Notes under the pieces: generated by a model
The model's input: only the letters and a program-made list of their open reading frames with translations
The model's database searches: none
Told to the model about the DNA's origin: nothing
Shown here: piece after piece, positions 47,306 through 55,426 of the stretch
Layout of the letters: every line of letters begins with the position of its first letter
How positions within the stretch are numbered: position 1 is the first letter of the stretch
Assembly (NCBI GenBank): GCA_016710115.1
Contig: JADJLN010000017.1
Location: 32,501-96,500, forward strand
DNA: 64,000 nucleotides
Direction of reading: 5' to 3'
Origin: Saprospiraceae bacterium
GTDB taxonomy: Bacteria > Bacteroidota > Bacteroidia > Chitinophagales > Saprospiraceae
Translations under genes and position numbers: made by a program

Positions 47306-47402
47306 GTTTTCTTAAATTGACAAATTAGTTTATTGCGGTTCGTACAGTCGCAGTGCCGTCGTATAGGAGGCATGACTATTCTGCAGAGTGTTGGTGGATC
47401 TT

Positions 47403-48632
47403 TTACATTCTTTTTGCAGCTTCTGTTTCATCAATATAAATTATTCCATCGTAGGATTCGGACAAAATAACATTTGTATATCTTTGAGTACAGCCTTCCT
47501 GCCCGTAACATCCTAAAATGTCAGAGCAAAGCTGCTTTTGGCTAAACCACTCCGGTACTTTTTTACCCGTAAAATCAATAAAACAATCTTGACCAACTGA
47601 TGTGGAAAGCAGAAACCCGAATGTTCCATTTTTTGATGATTCGATTGTCAAATCACGAGAAACCAATTCACCATCCATGATGTCCCATCCTAAAATTTTA
47701 CCTTGGTTGAATTCATAACCTAAAGCATAATATCTCGAACCATATTTTTGTTTCAGCCAATATCCGATTTCTCTTTGCTTATAAAATGTGGTTATATGCC
47801 CATTATGTGCTGAGAGTGCAATTTTCACTTCTCTTCCTTCAATCTCCAGGATATTGTCAATGTTTTCTGCCATGTACTTTGAACGATTCAGATCATTGTT
47901 TCTCTCATTATTACTTTCTGTGTCACAAAAATATTGCAGATTCTTAAGTACAGTCAATGAAGTTTTTTTAAATGTATCGTCCTTGTCAGATTCTAAAATT
48001 TTCTGCTCTATTTTCATTACCATCGCAGGCAATCTTGATGTGATACTCTTTGCCAAACGTTCATCTCTAGTTGATTGCAGTTTCAATAAATCATCAAGTA
48101 ATTCAAGTTCAGAGTGGTCAAAATCATAGTCAATCAGACCTTGTGCAGATTTCAGGTAGTCAACACCGCCTTTGGACATTTGGCAATCAAATCCATAAAA
48201 CCGAACACGTTCAACTAACGGTATCTCTTTATTATATTCTCTCATCCATTCAATAAGATCCACAAACTCCTCTATTTGCCAAACACCATAATTCAGGTAT
48301 TTTAAACCTTCTTTTGCACTTCCTTCACCATACAGAACGTATTGGTTAATCATCAATGCTTCAGAAAATCCAGCTTCTAATGCAAATATTTTGTATCCGG
48401 CATTTTCAGCCAGCCATTTGAAACTATTTATTTTGTGTTTGAAAAAACTACCTTGTCCATGAGAAGCTTCTCCAAAACCAATCAATTGGACATCATGATT
48501 TTTCATAAGGGCACTCATTCCAAAAGATGGCTTCAAACTGACGTTGTTTTCCTTTACCCAATCTATTGGCATATTAGATTGAGCTGTTGCACTCAATGCG
48601 GTCAAGTAGAATAACAGAACTAAATATTTCAA
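47403..48632 (-). CDS. Erythromycin-esterase-like secreted protein (second copy)
   Basis: 409 residues. The frame opens at a TTG (48689), but the TTG at 48632 starts a clean signal peptide (KYLVLLFYLTALSATAQ), so it is chosen; there is no ATG before residue 25 of that frame. Motifs QLIGFGEASHGQGSFFKHKINSFKWL, FYGFDCQMSKGG, IALSAHNGHIT and FALEAGFSEALMINQYV match the Ere-like fold, with His and Glu in the expected places. The substrate is unknown; the gene is AT-rich, and sits next to a palindromic element at 48658-48784. Same length as the first copy, suggesting shared ancestry rather than recent duplication. Confidence 0.82.
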   Translation of the reverse strand: MKYLVLLFYLTALSATAQSNMPIDWVKENNVSLKPSFGMSALMKNHDVQLIGFGEASHGQGSFFKHKINSFKWLAENAGYKIFALEAGFSEALMINQYVLYGEGSAKEGLKYLNYGVWQIEEFVDLIEWMREYNKEIPLVERVRFYGFDCQMSKGGVDYLKSAQGLIDYDFDHSELELLDDLLKLQSTRDERLAKSITSRLPAMVMKIEQKILESDKDDTFKKTSLTVLKNLQYFCDTESNNERNNDLNRSKYMAENIDNILEIEGREVKIALSAHNGHITTFYKQREIGYWLKQKYGSRYYALGYEFNQGKILGWDIMDGELVSRDLTIESSKNGTFGFLLSTSVGQDCFIDFTGKKVPEWFSQKQLCSDILGCYGQEGCTQRYTNVILSESYDGIIYIDETEAAKRM

Positions 48633-48657
48633 TTGTTTATTATTTTCAGAACGTTTG

Positions 48658-48784
48658 ATGGTATGGTGCCGTGCGGGATTACGAGGCAATTTCCTATCAG
48701 TTTATGCCAACCTTTTTTACGAGCCACAAACGCTCGAAAACCACTGAAACCCGCATGCACTATACCATGTTTTATGCCCTGTGC
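48658..48784. mobile_element. Long imperfect palindrome resembling a gene-cassette recombination site
   Basis: Arms 48658-48680 (ATGGTATGGTGCCGTGCGGG...) and 48747-48768 (AAACCCGCATGCACTATACC...) are inverted repeats of each other with about four differences. Inside, CGAGC-CACAAAC-GCTCG (about 48720-48736) forms a second small hairpin. Just outside, TATACCATGTTTTATGCCCTGTGC (48761-48784) is matched in inverted form at 49268-49292. The nested arms around an unpaired core recall attC-like sites of integron cassettes, but the canonical RYYYAAC/GTTRRRY boxes are not clearly seen, so the class is uncertain. Confidence 0.55.
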
Positions 48785-48789
48785 TTCTT

Positions 48790-49221
48790 TCATTCGTCTA
48801 TTTGCTTTTTGAAATTAATAAATACTTTCTGAGTCCCAACGAAATAGTTTTTGTCCAATGAAATATCTCTAATGTCAATTTCTCGTTCATGTTCAGTCGG
48901 CAAGTTCCAATCTCCTTCCCAACAACAATAATATTCAATGTTTTCTGCCTTAGTCGCTTCCTTTAAAAAGTCAATGAATCGTTGTGGTGATTTTTTATTT
49001 GTTTGTTCGTCTGGGTCGTCAAAATCCTCACTTTCAAAAACAAGTCCGCAAGAACAACTTGTGTCCGAACCTACATAATAAATGTTTGTCTTTGAGAATT
49101 TTGGTCGTAAAGCAGTTTCTTCCTCATCACTAAGTTTCTCAAAATATATGTCTGTCTGGTCAGCAACGAACGTTCCTAATTCTAATTCTTTATTTGTCCC
49201 TATGTATACTGCAAAACACAT
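48790..49221 (-). CDS. Small Cys-rich hypothetical protein between inverted repeats
   Basis: 143 residues beginning MCFAVYIGTNKELELGTF, with a central cysteine cluster SDTSCSCGLVFESEDF and a second CCWEGDW. This matches an unnamed bacterial protein type that I recognise by its MCFAVYIGT start and CSCG/CCWxGDW motifs, of unknown function, possibly metal-binding. It is AT-rich and flanked by inverted copies of GGGCATAA-containing repeats (48761-48784 and 49268-49292), as if carried by a small mobile unit. No lipobox or signal peptide. Confidence 0.75.
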   Translation of the reverse strand: MCFAVYIGTNKELELGTFVADQTDIYFEKLSDEEETALRPKFSKTNIYYVGSDTSCSCGLVFESEDFDDPDEQTNKKSPQRFIDFLKEATKAENIEYYCCWEGDWNLPTEHEREIDIRDISLDKNYFVGTQKVFINFKKQIDE

Positions 49222-49267
49222 TTTTCAATTTTATTCTTTAGTTGTTTTAGTTGGTCGGTCTTTCATA

Positions 49268-49292
49268 GCATTGGGCATAACATACTTATATA
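49268..49292. repeat. Inverted copy of the cassette-end repeat
   Basis: GCATTGGGCATAACATACTTATATA is the inverted counterpart of 48761-48784: both share GCA-GGGCATAA-ACAT-TATA in outward orientation around the 48790-49221 gene, with one base indel. It marks the right boundary of the putative small unit. Confidence 0.5.
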
Positions 49293-49519
49293 CGAACCCC
49301 TTTCCTCGTCTCCCTTCCCCACTCCATTCCAGAGCAACCCACATCAACCGCTAATTTTCAACAACTTCAACGGCTACAAACGATTATAATCGGTTGCAAC
49401 CGGATAGAAATCAGGGCCATCCTATGTCGTTTAGCATCCCAGACAAGCCCCACTTCTCCCCTGTCAGCCGATTGCTGACCAAGTTAGTGGATTCCAGGCA
49501 ATATCCCAGGCAAAGAAGT

Positions 49520-49903
49520 TGTACATGATCGAAGCTCAAAACATACCCGTCTCTCCGTCTCTCCTTCACATAGTCCCAAAGTCTCATAGTCTCTTCCCAC
49601 TTCCCTGCCTCGCCGGCAGCCAGGCGATTTCCGCCTTCCGACTTCCGACTTCCGCCTTGCTAATTTCTCATTTATTTTCTCCTTCAAAAGAGAATTCTAA
49701 CAATCTGGAACGGCAGCTGAAGCAGCCGGTACGATCTACTATTTTTTCCCTTCGTCTTCCGAATTCCGAATTCCAACTTCCCTACCTCGCCGGCAGCCAG
49801 GCGACTTCCGTCTCTCCGTCTCTCCTTCACATAGTCCCAAAGTCTCATAGTCTCCTTCCGATTTCCCCTTTTCCCCTTCCGACTTTCCCCTTCCGACTTC
49901 ATT
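49520..49903. repeat. Low-complexity spacer with two dispersed palindromes
   Basis: About 400 bp of CTCCGTCTCTCC, TTCCGAC and CATAGTCCCAAAG words; CTCCTTCACATAGTCCCAA occurs twice (about 49560 and 49822). Dispersed palindromes CCTGCCTCGCCGGCAGCCAGG-type lie at 49603-49626 and 49781-49803. No gene seen here. Confidence 0.65.
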
Positions 49904-50329
49904 CTACTCCCCCCGATACACCACCGTCGCCACTGTATCAGCTCCGATCACACACGGTATCGTGCGATTGGCGAGAATCAGTTCCATTTTATCGGTAAGA
50001 GAAAGATTTCCCGACCAGGTCATCTGGTCCTTGCTGAACGGCGTGATATAAAAGGTGCTGTCATTGATATAAAACGCCTCCAGATCCCACAGATCCGTTC
50101 CCTGGTCAATGAACAGCCGAACCCCGAGCACATCCTCGGCAACAATACTGATGTCCGCCAGAACAGAATCATGCGCATATTCCACAAACGGAGGATCACC
50201 ACAACCCAATTCCCGGTACGTCCCGGTTACCGTCCCGACATATCCACTCAGATCATGGAACGGTTTGGTCGGCGCCTTGTCGCATGACCAGATGAATACC
50301 ATCAGAATAATAATTGCAGTCCCTTTCAT
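49904..50329 (-). CDS. Hypothetical lipoprotein
   Basis: 141 residues with a lipobox FIWSC (Cys 16) and a compact beta-rich body: DLSGYVGTVTGTYRELGCGD, ADISIVAEDVLGVRLFIDQG, EAFYINDSTFYITPFSKDQM. Two further cysteines. The strand pattern and length suggest a small periplasmic beta barrel or lipocalin-like protein; the family is not recognised. It lies convergent to nothing and divergent from the 50445 gene by 115 bp. Confidence 0.7.
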   Translation of the reverse strand: MKGTAIIILMVFIWSCDKAPTKPFHDLSGYVGTVTGTYRELGCGDPPFVEYAHDSVLADISIVAEDVLGVRLFIDQGTDLWDLEAFYINDSTFYITPFSKDQMTWSGNLSLTDKMELILANRTIPCVIGADTVATVVYRGE

Positions 50330-50444
50330 CCTCCGAAGTTAGCACTCTACCCATGCCCGGTCAAGTCATTCATTCGATTCATGAAAGGACAGCAGATAGT
50401 TTGCTCATTTTTCCCGTTCTTCATCACCGCAAAACCATTACCTC

Positions 50445-51361
50445 ATGCTGCGGACCATCCTGATCCTCATCATTACCCTCATTGTTCTCCCCATTGTCGC
50501 CCTGACCATGGACCAGCCACTCGACGGACCCGTTCTCCAGGCACTTTACGACATCCTCAAGGTGACCCTCGGTATCGCCCTGTTCTGCTTCCTGCTTAGT
50601 GAACTTACTTCCAATTATAGCCAGTGGATAAATTGTGGAGCCTCCTCCCCATCGGCTATGTCTGGTTTTTTGTACTCCGTTCCGGATGGGAACCGAGGCT
50701 GGTTCTCATGGCCATTCTGGTCACGATCTGGGGTATCCGGCTGACGTACAATTTCAGTCGGCGCGGTGGCTATTCCTGGAAATTCTGGGCTGGTGAAGAA
50801 GATTATCGCTGGGCTGAGTTGCGCCAATTGCCCATGTTCTCAAAAAAATGGCGCTTTACCCTGTTCAATCTCTTTTTCATCTCCCTGTACCAGCAGCACC
50901 TCATCCTTTTGTTCACCCTCCCAGCCCTGGTCGCCTGGCAAGGAGCCGACAAGCCTCTCGGCTGGGCGGATTATCTAGTGTCGGCGCTGATGCTGGCTTT
51001 TATCTGGATGGAGACAGTGGCCGACAATCAGCACTATCGGTTCCAGTCCGAGAAATACCGACAGATTCAGGCAGGTGAGCGGCGGGAAGGAGAATATGCC
51101 GATGGCTTCCTGCAATCCGGCTTGTGGGCCTGTTTCCGCCACCCGAACTACGCTGCAGAACAGGGGATCTGGCTGAGCTACTACCTGTTCAGCGTTGTCG
51201 CCACCGGCCGGTGGATCAATTGGAGCCTGGCAGGTGTACTCCTTCTGCTTCTGCTCTTTAAAGGCAGCGCAGATTTCAGTGAAGGCATTTCGGCCCGAAA
51301 ATACCCGGCATATGCCAGCTATCAGAAACGGGTGGGGCGTTTCCTGCCAAAAATTTTCTGA
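50445..51361 (+). pseudogene. DUF1295 (steroid 5-alpha-reductase superfamily) protein, one frameshift
   Basis: ATG 50445 opens with three hydrophobic helices (MLRTILILIITLIVLPIVALT...), and the frame breaks near 50629, where TGGATAAATTG should read TGGGATAAATTG: the family has SQWDKLWSLLPIGYVWFF. The rest (50624-51361) is intact with NFSRRGGYSWKFWAGEEDYRW, QTGERREGEYADGF-like loop and LWACFRHPNYAAEQGIW, the NADPH/substrate motif of the family (RHPNY). DUF1295 proteins are membrane reductases or methyltransferases acting on isoprenoid-type substrates. The missing G is in a homopolymer, so assembly error is likely. The SDR follows after 2 bp. Confidence 0.8.
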
Positions 51362-51363
51362 CC

Positions 51364-52345
51364 GTGCAGATCGCCATCACCGGGGGAACCGGACATATCG
51401 GCGCGGCAGTGGTTCGCGTACTCGCTGCGGAAGGACATACTCTTCGCGCATTGGTCCGTAAGGACACTCGGGCACTGGACGGACTGGACATCGACATGAT
51501 CCAGGGTGATCTCCTGGATCCTGGAGCTGTCGATCGACTTGTCGCCGGCTGCGAAGTGGTCATCCACCTGGCCGCGAAGATCAGTCTGGACGGAGACCGA
51601 CATGGTGACGTCCATCGAACTAATGTCGACGGCACCCGCCTCGTCCTGGATGCCTGTACCCGGCACCAGGTCAGAAGAATAATCCATTTCGCCTCTGTCC
51701 ACGCCTTCCAGACGCCCCAACCCGGTGCACTATTTGACGAATCTCTGCCACTGGCGGGTCCTGCACAATTTGCTTACGAGCGCTCAAAGGGGAAGCCATG
51801 CGTCTGGTTCTGGAACGAGGTCGCACGGGCACCTGGAAACCATTGCCCTCTGCCCCACCGCCGTGATCGGACCCTGGGATGTCAAACCTTCCCGGCAGGG
51901 CAAGATGCTGATCGACCTGTGGAAAGGACGTCTGCCGGTTTTACCCCGGGGTGGGTTTAACTGGGTGGACAGCAGGGATGTAGCCCGGGCAGCATTGTCC
52001 GCCATGACGAATGGCCAATCAGGTGAAGCCTATTTGTTGGGGGGACATTATGCCACTGTGCAAGAGATCGCCATGATCAGTTCCTCCATCGTAGATAAAA
52101 AGCTGCCCATTCGCATCCTGCCCGACCAACTCTTGAATATGACCGCTCATCTGATGACCCGTTGGGCTCGTTGGACAAAGACCGAACCTGTGGTCACGAT
52201 CGAAGCGCTGACCCATTTGCGCACCGGACATCCGGCGATCAATACCGCTAAAGCCACTGCCGCATTCGGATTTCAACCACGCCCGCTGGAAAAAACATTG
52301 CTGGATACCTATCTCTGGTTTCAGGATCAACACACTTATCACTAA
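51364..52345 (+). pseudogene. 3-beta-HSD-like NAD(P)-dependent SDR with two frameshifts
   Basis: A GTG at 51364 starts a classic Rossmann motif (ITGGTGHIGAAVVRVLA). The frame continues through HFASVHAFQ and YERSKG, then shifts near 51790: reading one more G there gives SKGEAMRLVLERGRTGT, and one more C near 51833 gives LETIALCPTAVIGPWD, after which 51839-52345 is in frame to the end. Both missing bases are in homopolymers (GGGG, CC). The C-terminal part (NWVDSRDVARAALSAM, GEAYLLGGHYATVQEIA) is typical of 3-beta-hydroxysteroid-dehydrogenase-like SDRs. It overlaps nothing and sits 2 bp after DUF1295 and 11 bp before the next gene. Confidence 0.78.
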
Positions 52346-52356
52346 TTGCCTTTGAT

Positions 52357-53113
52357 ATGAGTTGGGAATTGTACCATCAATTGATCTGGATCTGGATCCT
52401 GATCGGATTTATCACGTTCATTTACTTGCTCTTCAAAAAGGCACCATTCGGACGTCATACCCGGCCTGGCTGGGGGCCCACCATCCCGGATGCCTGGGGT
52501 TGGCTGATCATGGAACTCGCACTGATCCCCAGTTTTTTAATTCCCATCTGGCAAAGTGAGCGAGCAGTAAGTCCGATGATCCTCTTAATGGTCGGCTTAT
52601 TCATGGTCCACTATATCCATCGCAGTTTATTCTACCCCCTGTTTATTCATACCAAAGGCAAACGAATGCCGCTGCTCATCGTTGGTTCTGCTATCCTGTT
52701 CAATGGCGTTAATGGACTGTTTTTTGGTACCTGGTTTGCCCACTTTGCCGACTATCCGGCGGACTGGTCAATGGATCCAAAATTTATCATCGGGCTGATC
52801 CTGTTTGTTGTTGGGGCATGGATCAATGTCCGTTCCGATTATCAGTTGATCAACCTGCGAAAAGGCAATGAAACTGGCTACAAAATCCCATTAGGCGGGT
52901 TTTTTCGGTGGGTCAGCTGCCCCAATCATTTTGGTGAAATGCTCGAATGGACGGGCTATGCTATCCTCACCGGAGCCTTCCCCGGCCTTGCCTTCGCATT
53001 CTGGACAGTCGCCAATGTGCTTCCCCCGTTCGCTCGCTCACCATGCCTGGTATAAGGAGCATTTTCCAAATTACCCGAAAGATCGCAAGGCTGTTTTTCC
53101 AGGAATCTTGTGA
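52357..53113 (+). pseudogene. Steroid 5-alpha-reductase (SRD5A)-like membrane protein, frameshifted at the end
   Basis: From ATG 52357 there are about six helices and the SRD5A-family motifs PDAWGWLIMELALIPSF, VHYIHRSLFYP, GNETGYKIPLGGFFRWVSCPNHFGEMLEW (RSCPNHFGE-type catalytic region). The written frame ends at ANVLPPFARSPCLV (53055), but one C fewer in the CCCCC run at about 53025 gives ANVLPRSLAHHAWYKEHFPNYPKDRKAVFPGIL, ending at 53113, the family's normal ending (KxHFPxYPxxRKAxFPxxL). The reductase would act on a 3-oxo-delta4-steroid-like or polyprenyl substrate; the true substrate is unknown. Confidence 0.85.
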
Positions 53114-53150
53114 GTTATGGAGTTATGGAGTTATGGAGTTATGGAGTTAT
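53112..53150. repeat. GAGTTATG microsatellite
   Basis: Four exact 8-bp units and one truncated unit of GAGTTATG, starting at the restored stop codon of the SRD5A-like gene. The word is the complement of CATAACTC, which fills spacers at 2880-3240 and 60940-61000. Confidence 0.85.
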
Positions 53151-53618
53151 TTCGATAAAGGGTATTCAGATAGTGTAGACTTCAATAAAAAATTAATGTT
53201 GGTGCCGGTGTCCCCACCGGCAGCGCTGGACGAATTGTTTCCATTCTCTTTTTCCGGCGCAGAATCATTGGCGGTGTCCCACCGCTTGATCCATCCTGCT
53301 CAGGGTGAATGATCCTGGTTTTGTTTCGGGTTTGGAGGAGGATGGTAACACCTGTCCGCCTGAACGTATACAGTCAGGATCCAGATAGGCCTGCGAGTAG
53401 CCACAAGAGGAAACCGGGCCTGGGACGAAAAAGGTCAAATGTATGTTCACTGTCGAAGCCATGGTAAGGCATACTGCATACATGCCAAGGAGAAGCCTTC
53501 CGAATTTTTGTTCATGGACCTGAGGAAAAATCAATATTGCAATAGAATTAAAAAATGTCCCAACCCCGGGTGGAGTTGGGACGAATATATTCATGGATTT
53601 TCGGTAACCCGGCCCGAC
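53151..53618. other. Spacer with two small hairpins
   Basis: No convincing gene. GCCGGTG-TCCC-CACCGGC (53204-53221) and GCGGTG-TCC-CACCGC (53271-53285) are GC-rich hairpins sharing the core GGTGTCCCACC, so they may belong to one small repeat family. Confidence 0.5.
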
Positions 53619-54233
53619 CTACCAGGGCAGGCCATTGTATTGCTGAGCAACGGGTTGGAGTAGTTTGAGCGCATCTGATGCGGAAACAAACTTTCCTCTG
53701 GACTGGTCGCCAACTGATTGACCAATACTGGCAAATTGCAGGTTTGACCCTTGTCCTCTGGCCACAAAATATTGGTTCAAACTGGGCACCCAAACCATGT
53801 AGGCCTTGTCATCCAGATTATTCTCACGAATAACCTTATTGTATTCTTCAATCGGAGCCGCCATCCCGAGAGAAGCAGTTTTCCAGCCTTTATCACTTTT
53901 GTCCAAAGCAATAGCGGAGATGACTTTTCCATTGGATAAAACAGGAACAAAAACCCGGTTATGGGCTTCCAGTATGGATTGGACCTCATTCTGGCTTCCC
54001 TGGAATTTTCGCACTGCTTCCAGTCCAATGACCTGGATGGCAATGGGGCTGCCTGTGGATGCACCTTTGAGTGCATCCGGTGAATCAAGACCGATCATTT
54101 TATAGTTCTCTCCATTGACAAGCTGTTGCATGTCACGAAGAGCTGCTTGAGCGGCCTGTTGAATGTCATTACTCTGTGCAGACAGGGAAATGGAAAGGCA
54201 AGCCGTACAAAGGAGAGTGAGTATGTATTTCAT
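53619..54233 (-). CDS. Secreted protein encoded with the papain-like protease
   Basis: 204 residues from the ATG at 54233 with a signal peptide (MKYILTLLCTACLSISLSAQ). The body is not recognised: DIQQAAQAALRDMQQLVNGE, IAIQVIGLEAVRKFQGSQNEVQ, NRVFVPVLSNGKVISAIALD and YMVWVPSLNQYFVARGQGS suggest a mixed alpha/beta protein. It starts 4 bp after the protease stop, so the two are cotranscribed and may be processed together. It could be an inhibitor, a chaperone or a substrate; none is shown. Confidence 0.75.
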   Translation of the reverse strand: MKYILTLLCTACLSISLSAQSNDIQQAAQAALRDMQQLVNGENYKMIGLDSPDALKGASTGSPIAIQVIGLEAVRKFQGSQNEVQSILEAHNRVFVPVLSNGKVISAIALDKSDKGWKTASLGMAAPIEEYNKVIRENNLDDKAYMVWVPSLNQYFVARGQGSNLQFASIGQSVGDQSRGKFVSASDALKLLQPVAQQYNGLPW

Positions 54234-54237
54234 CGGT

Positions 54238-54819
54238 TTAAGGTTTTTTGGTGATATTGTAAAAGTCATCCCAATGGGAATAACCCGAACCACTGACATA
54301 TGCGTCATACGTGAGAAAATACTGGTCACCCACGTTCGGAGCCCATGGATCATTTACACTGACATAGCGCGTTCCGTTGAGTTCAGTATAACCGGTTACA
54401 ACCATCATGTGGCCCCCTCCGGAATTCCAGTGCCAGGAGTATGGTACAGGTTTCCGGAGGCAATAAATCTGCTTTTTCAATGCACTCCAGGACAAGGCTG
54501 CATTCGAAGTCCGACTGAACGTAAAATTGTACTTGTCAAACTCTGGCCAACCCCCGTTGATACACGCAGTGGGCACGGTAGAATTGCAGCAGTCATTTCT
54601 TCCAAATCGCTTGTTGGCCTGATCGCATTGGGTGACATTGGTCCCGAGAAAGTCCATGGCCATCTCCCCGCTTGCTGCCCAGCACCACATGTTTGTTTCC
54701 TGAGCTCTCAGCGGAATGGCCTGGGAGCCAATTAAGGCATTGGGCGTACAACAACTGCTCAGTAAAAGCAGACAGGTTGCCGTGACCACCACCAACGAAA
54801 AAAGAATGAATTTTTTCAT
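54238..54819 (-). CDS. Papain-like cysteine protease lipoprotein
   Basis: 193 residues from the ATG at 54819 (the frame opens further upstream but MKKFILFSLVVV is the signal peptide). A lipobox LSSC anchors it. The catalytic Cys is in NMWCWAASGEMAMDFL, the His in SGGGHMMVVTGY and the third residue in SVNDPW, the order and spacing of the C39/C70 (AvrRpt2-like) papain-like fold. TQCDQANKRFGRNDCC holds further conserved Cys. Such proteases cleave or crosslink proteins outside the cell in several bacteria. The adjacent secreted partner suggests a functional pair. Confidence 0.88.
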   Translation of the reverse strand: MKKFILFSLVVVTATCLLLLSSCCTPNALIGSQAIPLRAQETNMWCWAASGEMAMDFLGTNVTQCDQANKRFGRNDCCNSTVPTACINGGWPEFDKYNFTFSRTSNAALSWSALKKQIYCLRKPVPYSWHWNSGGGHMMVVTGYTELNGTRYVSVNDPWAPNVGDQYFLTYDAYVSGSGYSHWDDFYNITKKP

Positions 54820-54984
54820 TTCGTAAAGATTTAGGTGATATTGATAGTTGATGATGTCATGAAACATCAACATGTGACCAATCCAACCTCATTCTTTACC
54901 TTTTATCCTGACTTTTACCGGCGAATCCTTATTCACCCGCATTTTCGCCCCTCGCTTTTGTGATCAACCAAACTCTGCCGGTTT

Positions 54985-55403
54985 CCCTGCCTCGCCGACA
55001 GGCAGGCGATTTCCACCTCCGTTGTATGCTGATGCCTGTAAAATCTATTCTCGCAAAGGCGCATTGGCGCAAAAAGTGAAAGGCGCAAAGAAATTTTACT
55101 CCATACACCTTTTCAATTGTCTACTCAGGTAGTTAAAATACTGCCAATAAGTACGATTTGATTTCTGATTTCTGATTTCCGACTTTGCTTCCCGTTTCTC
55201 ATTCCTCATTCCTCATTCCTCATTCCTCATTCCTCATTCCTGATTTCCGATTTCCAGAATCTCTTAGTGAACTACTCTTTGCTTCAGCAAACTGTTAAGC
55301 TCTCCATCAAGATTTGTTGCTTAGAACTAAAGTGTCCTTAGTGACTGAGTGGTTATTTCCACCAAATGTTTTCCGACTTCCCTGCCTCGCCGGCAAGCAG
55401 GCG
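54985..55403. repeat. Repeat spacer: two dispersed palindromes and CATTCCT heptamers
   Basis: CCTGCCTCGCCGACAGGCAGG-type palindrome at 54985-55008 and another at 55380-55403, with CATTCCT repeated six times exactly at 55200-55241 followed by TGATTTCCGATTTCC words. No gene seen in 54874-55426. Confidence 0.75.
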
Positions 55404-55426
55404 ACTTCCGCCTTCCGATTTTCCTT

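Noticed and set aside
44522..48632. Calling the two Ere-like genes macrolide resistance genes
   Set aside because: Only family-level motifs are visible; both are secreted and diverged, and most environmental members have unknown substrates.
48658..49292. A true integron
   Set aside because: No integrase gene and no clear RYYYAAC/GTTRRRY boxes are visible in the window, so only a resemblance is claimed.
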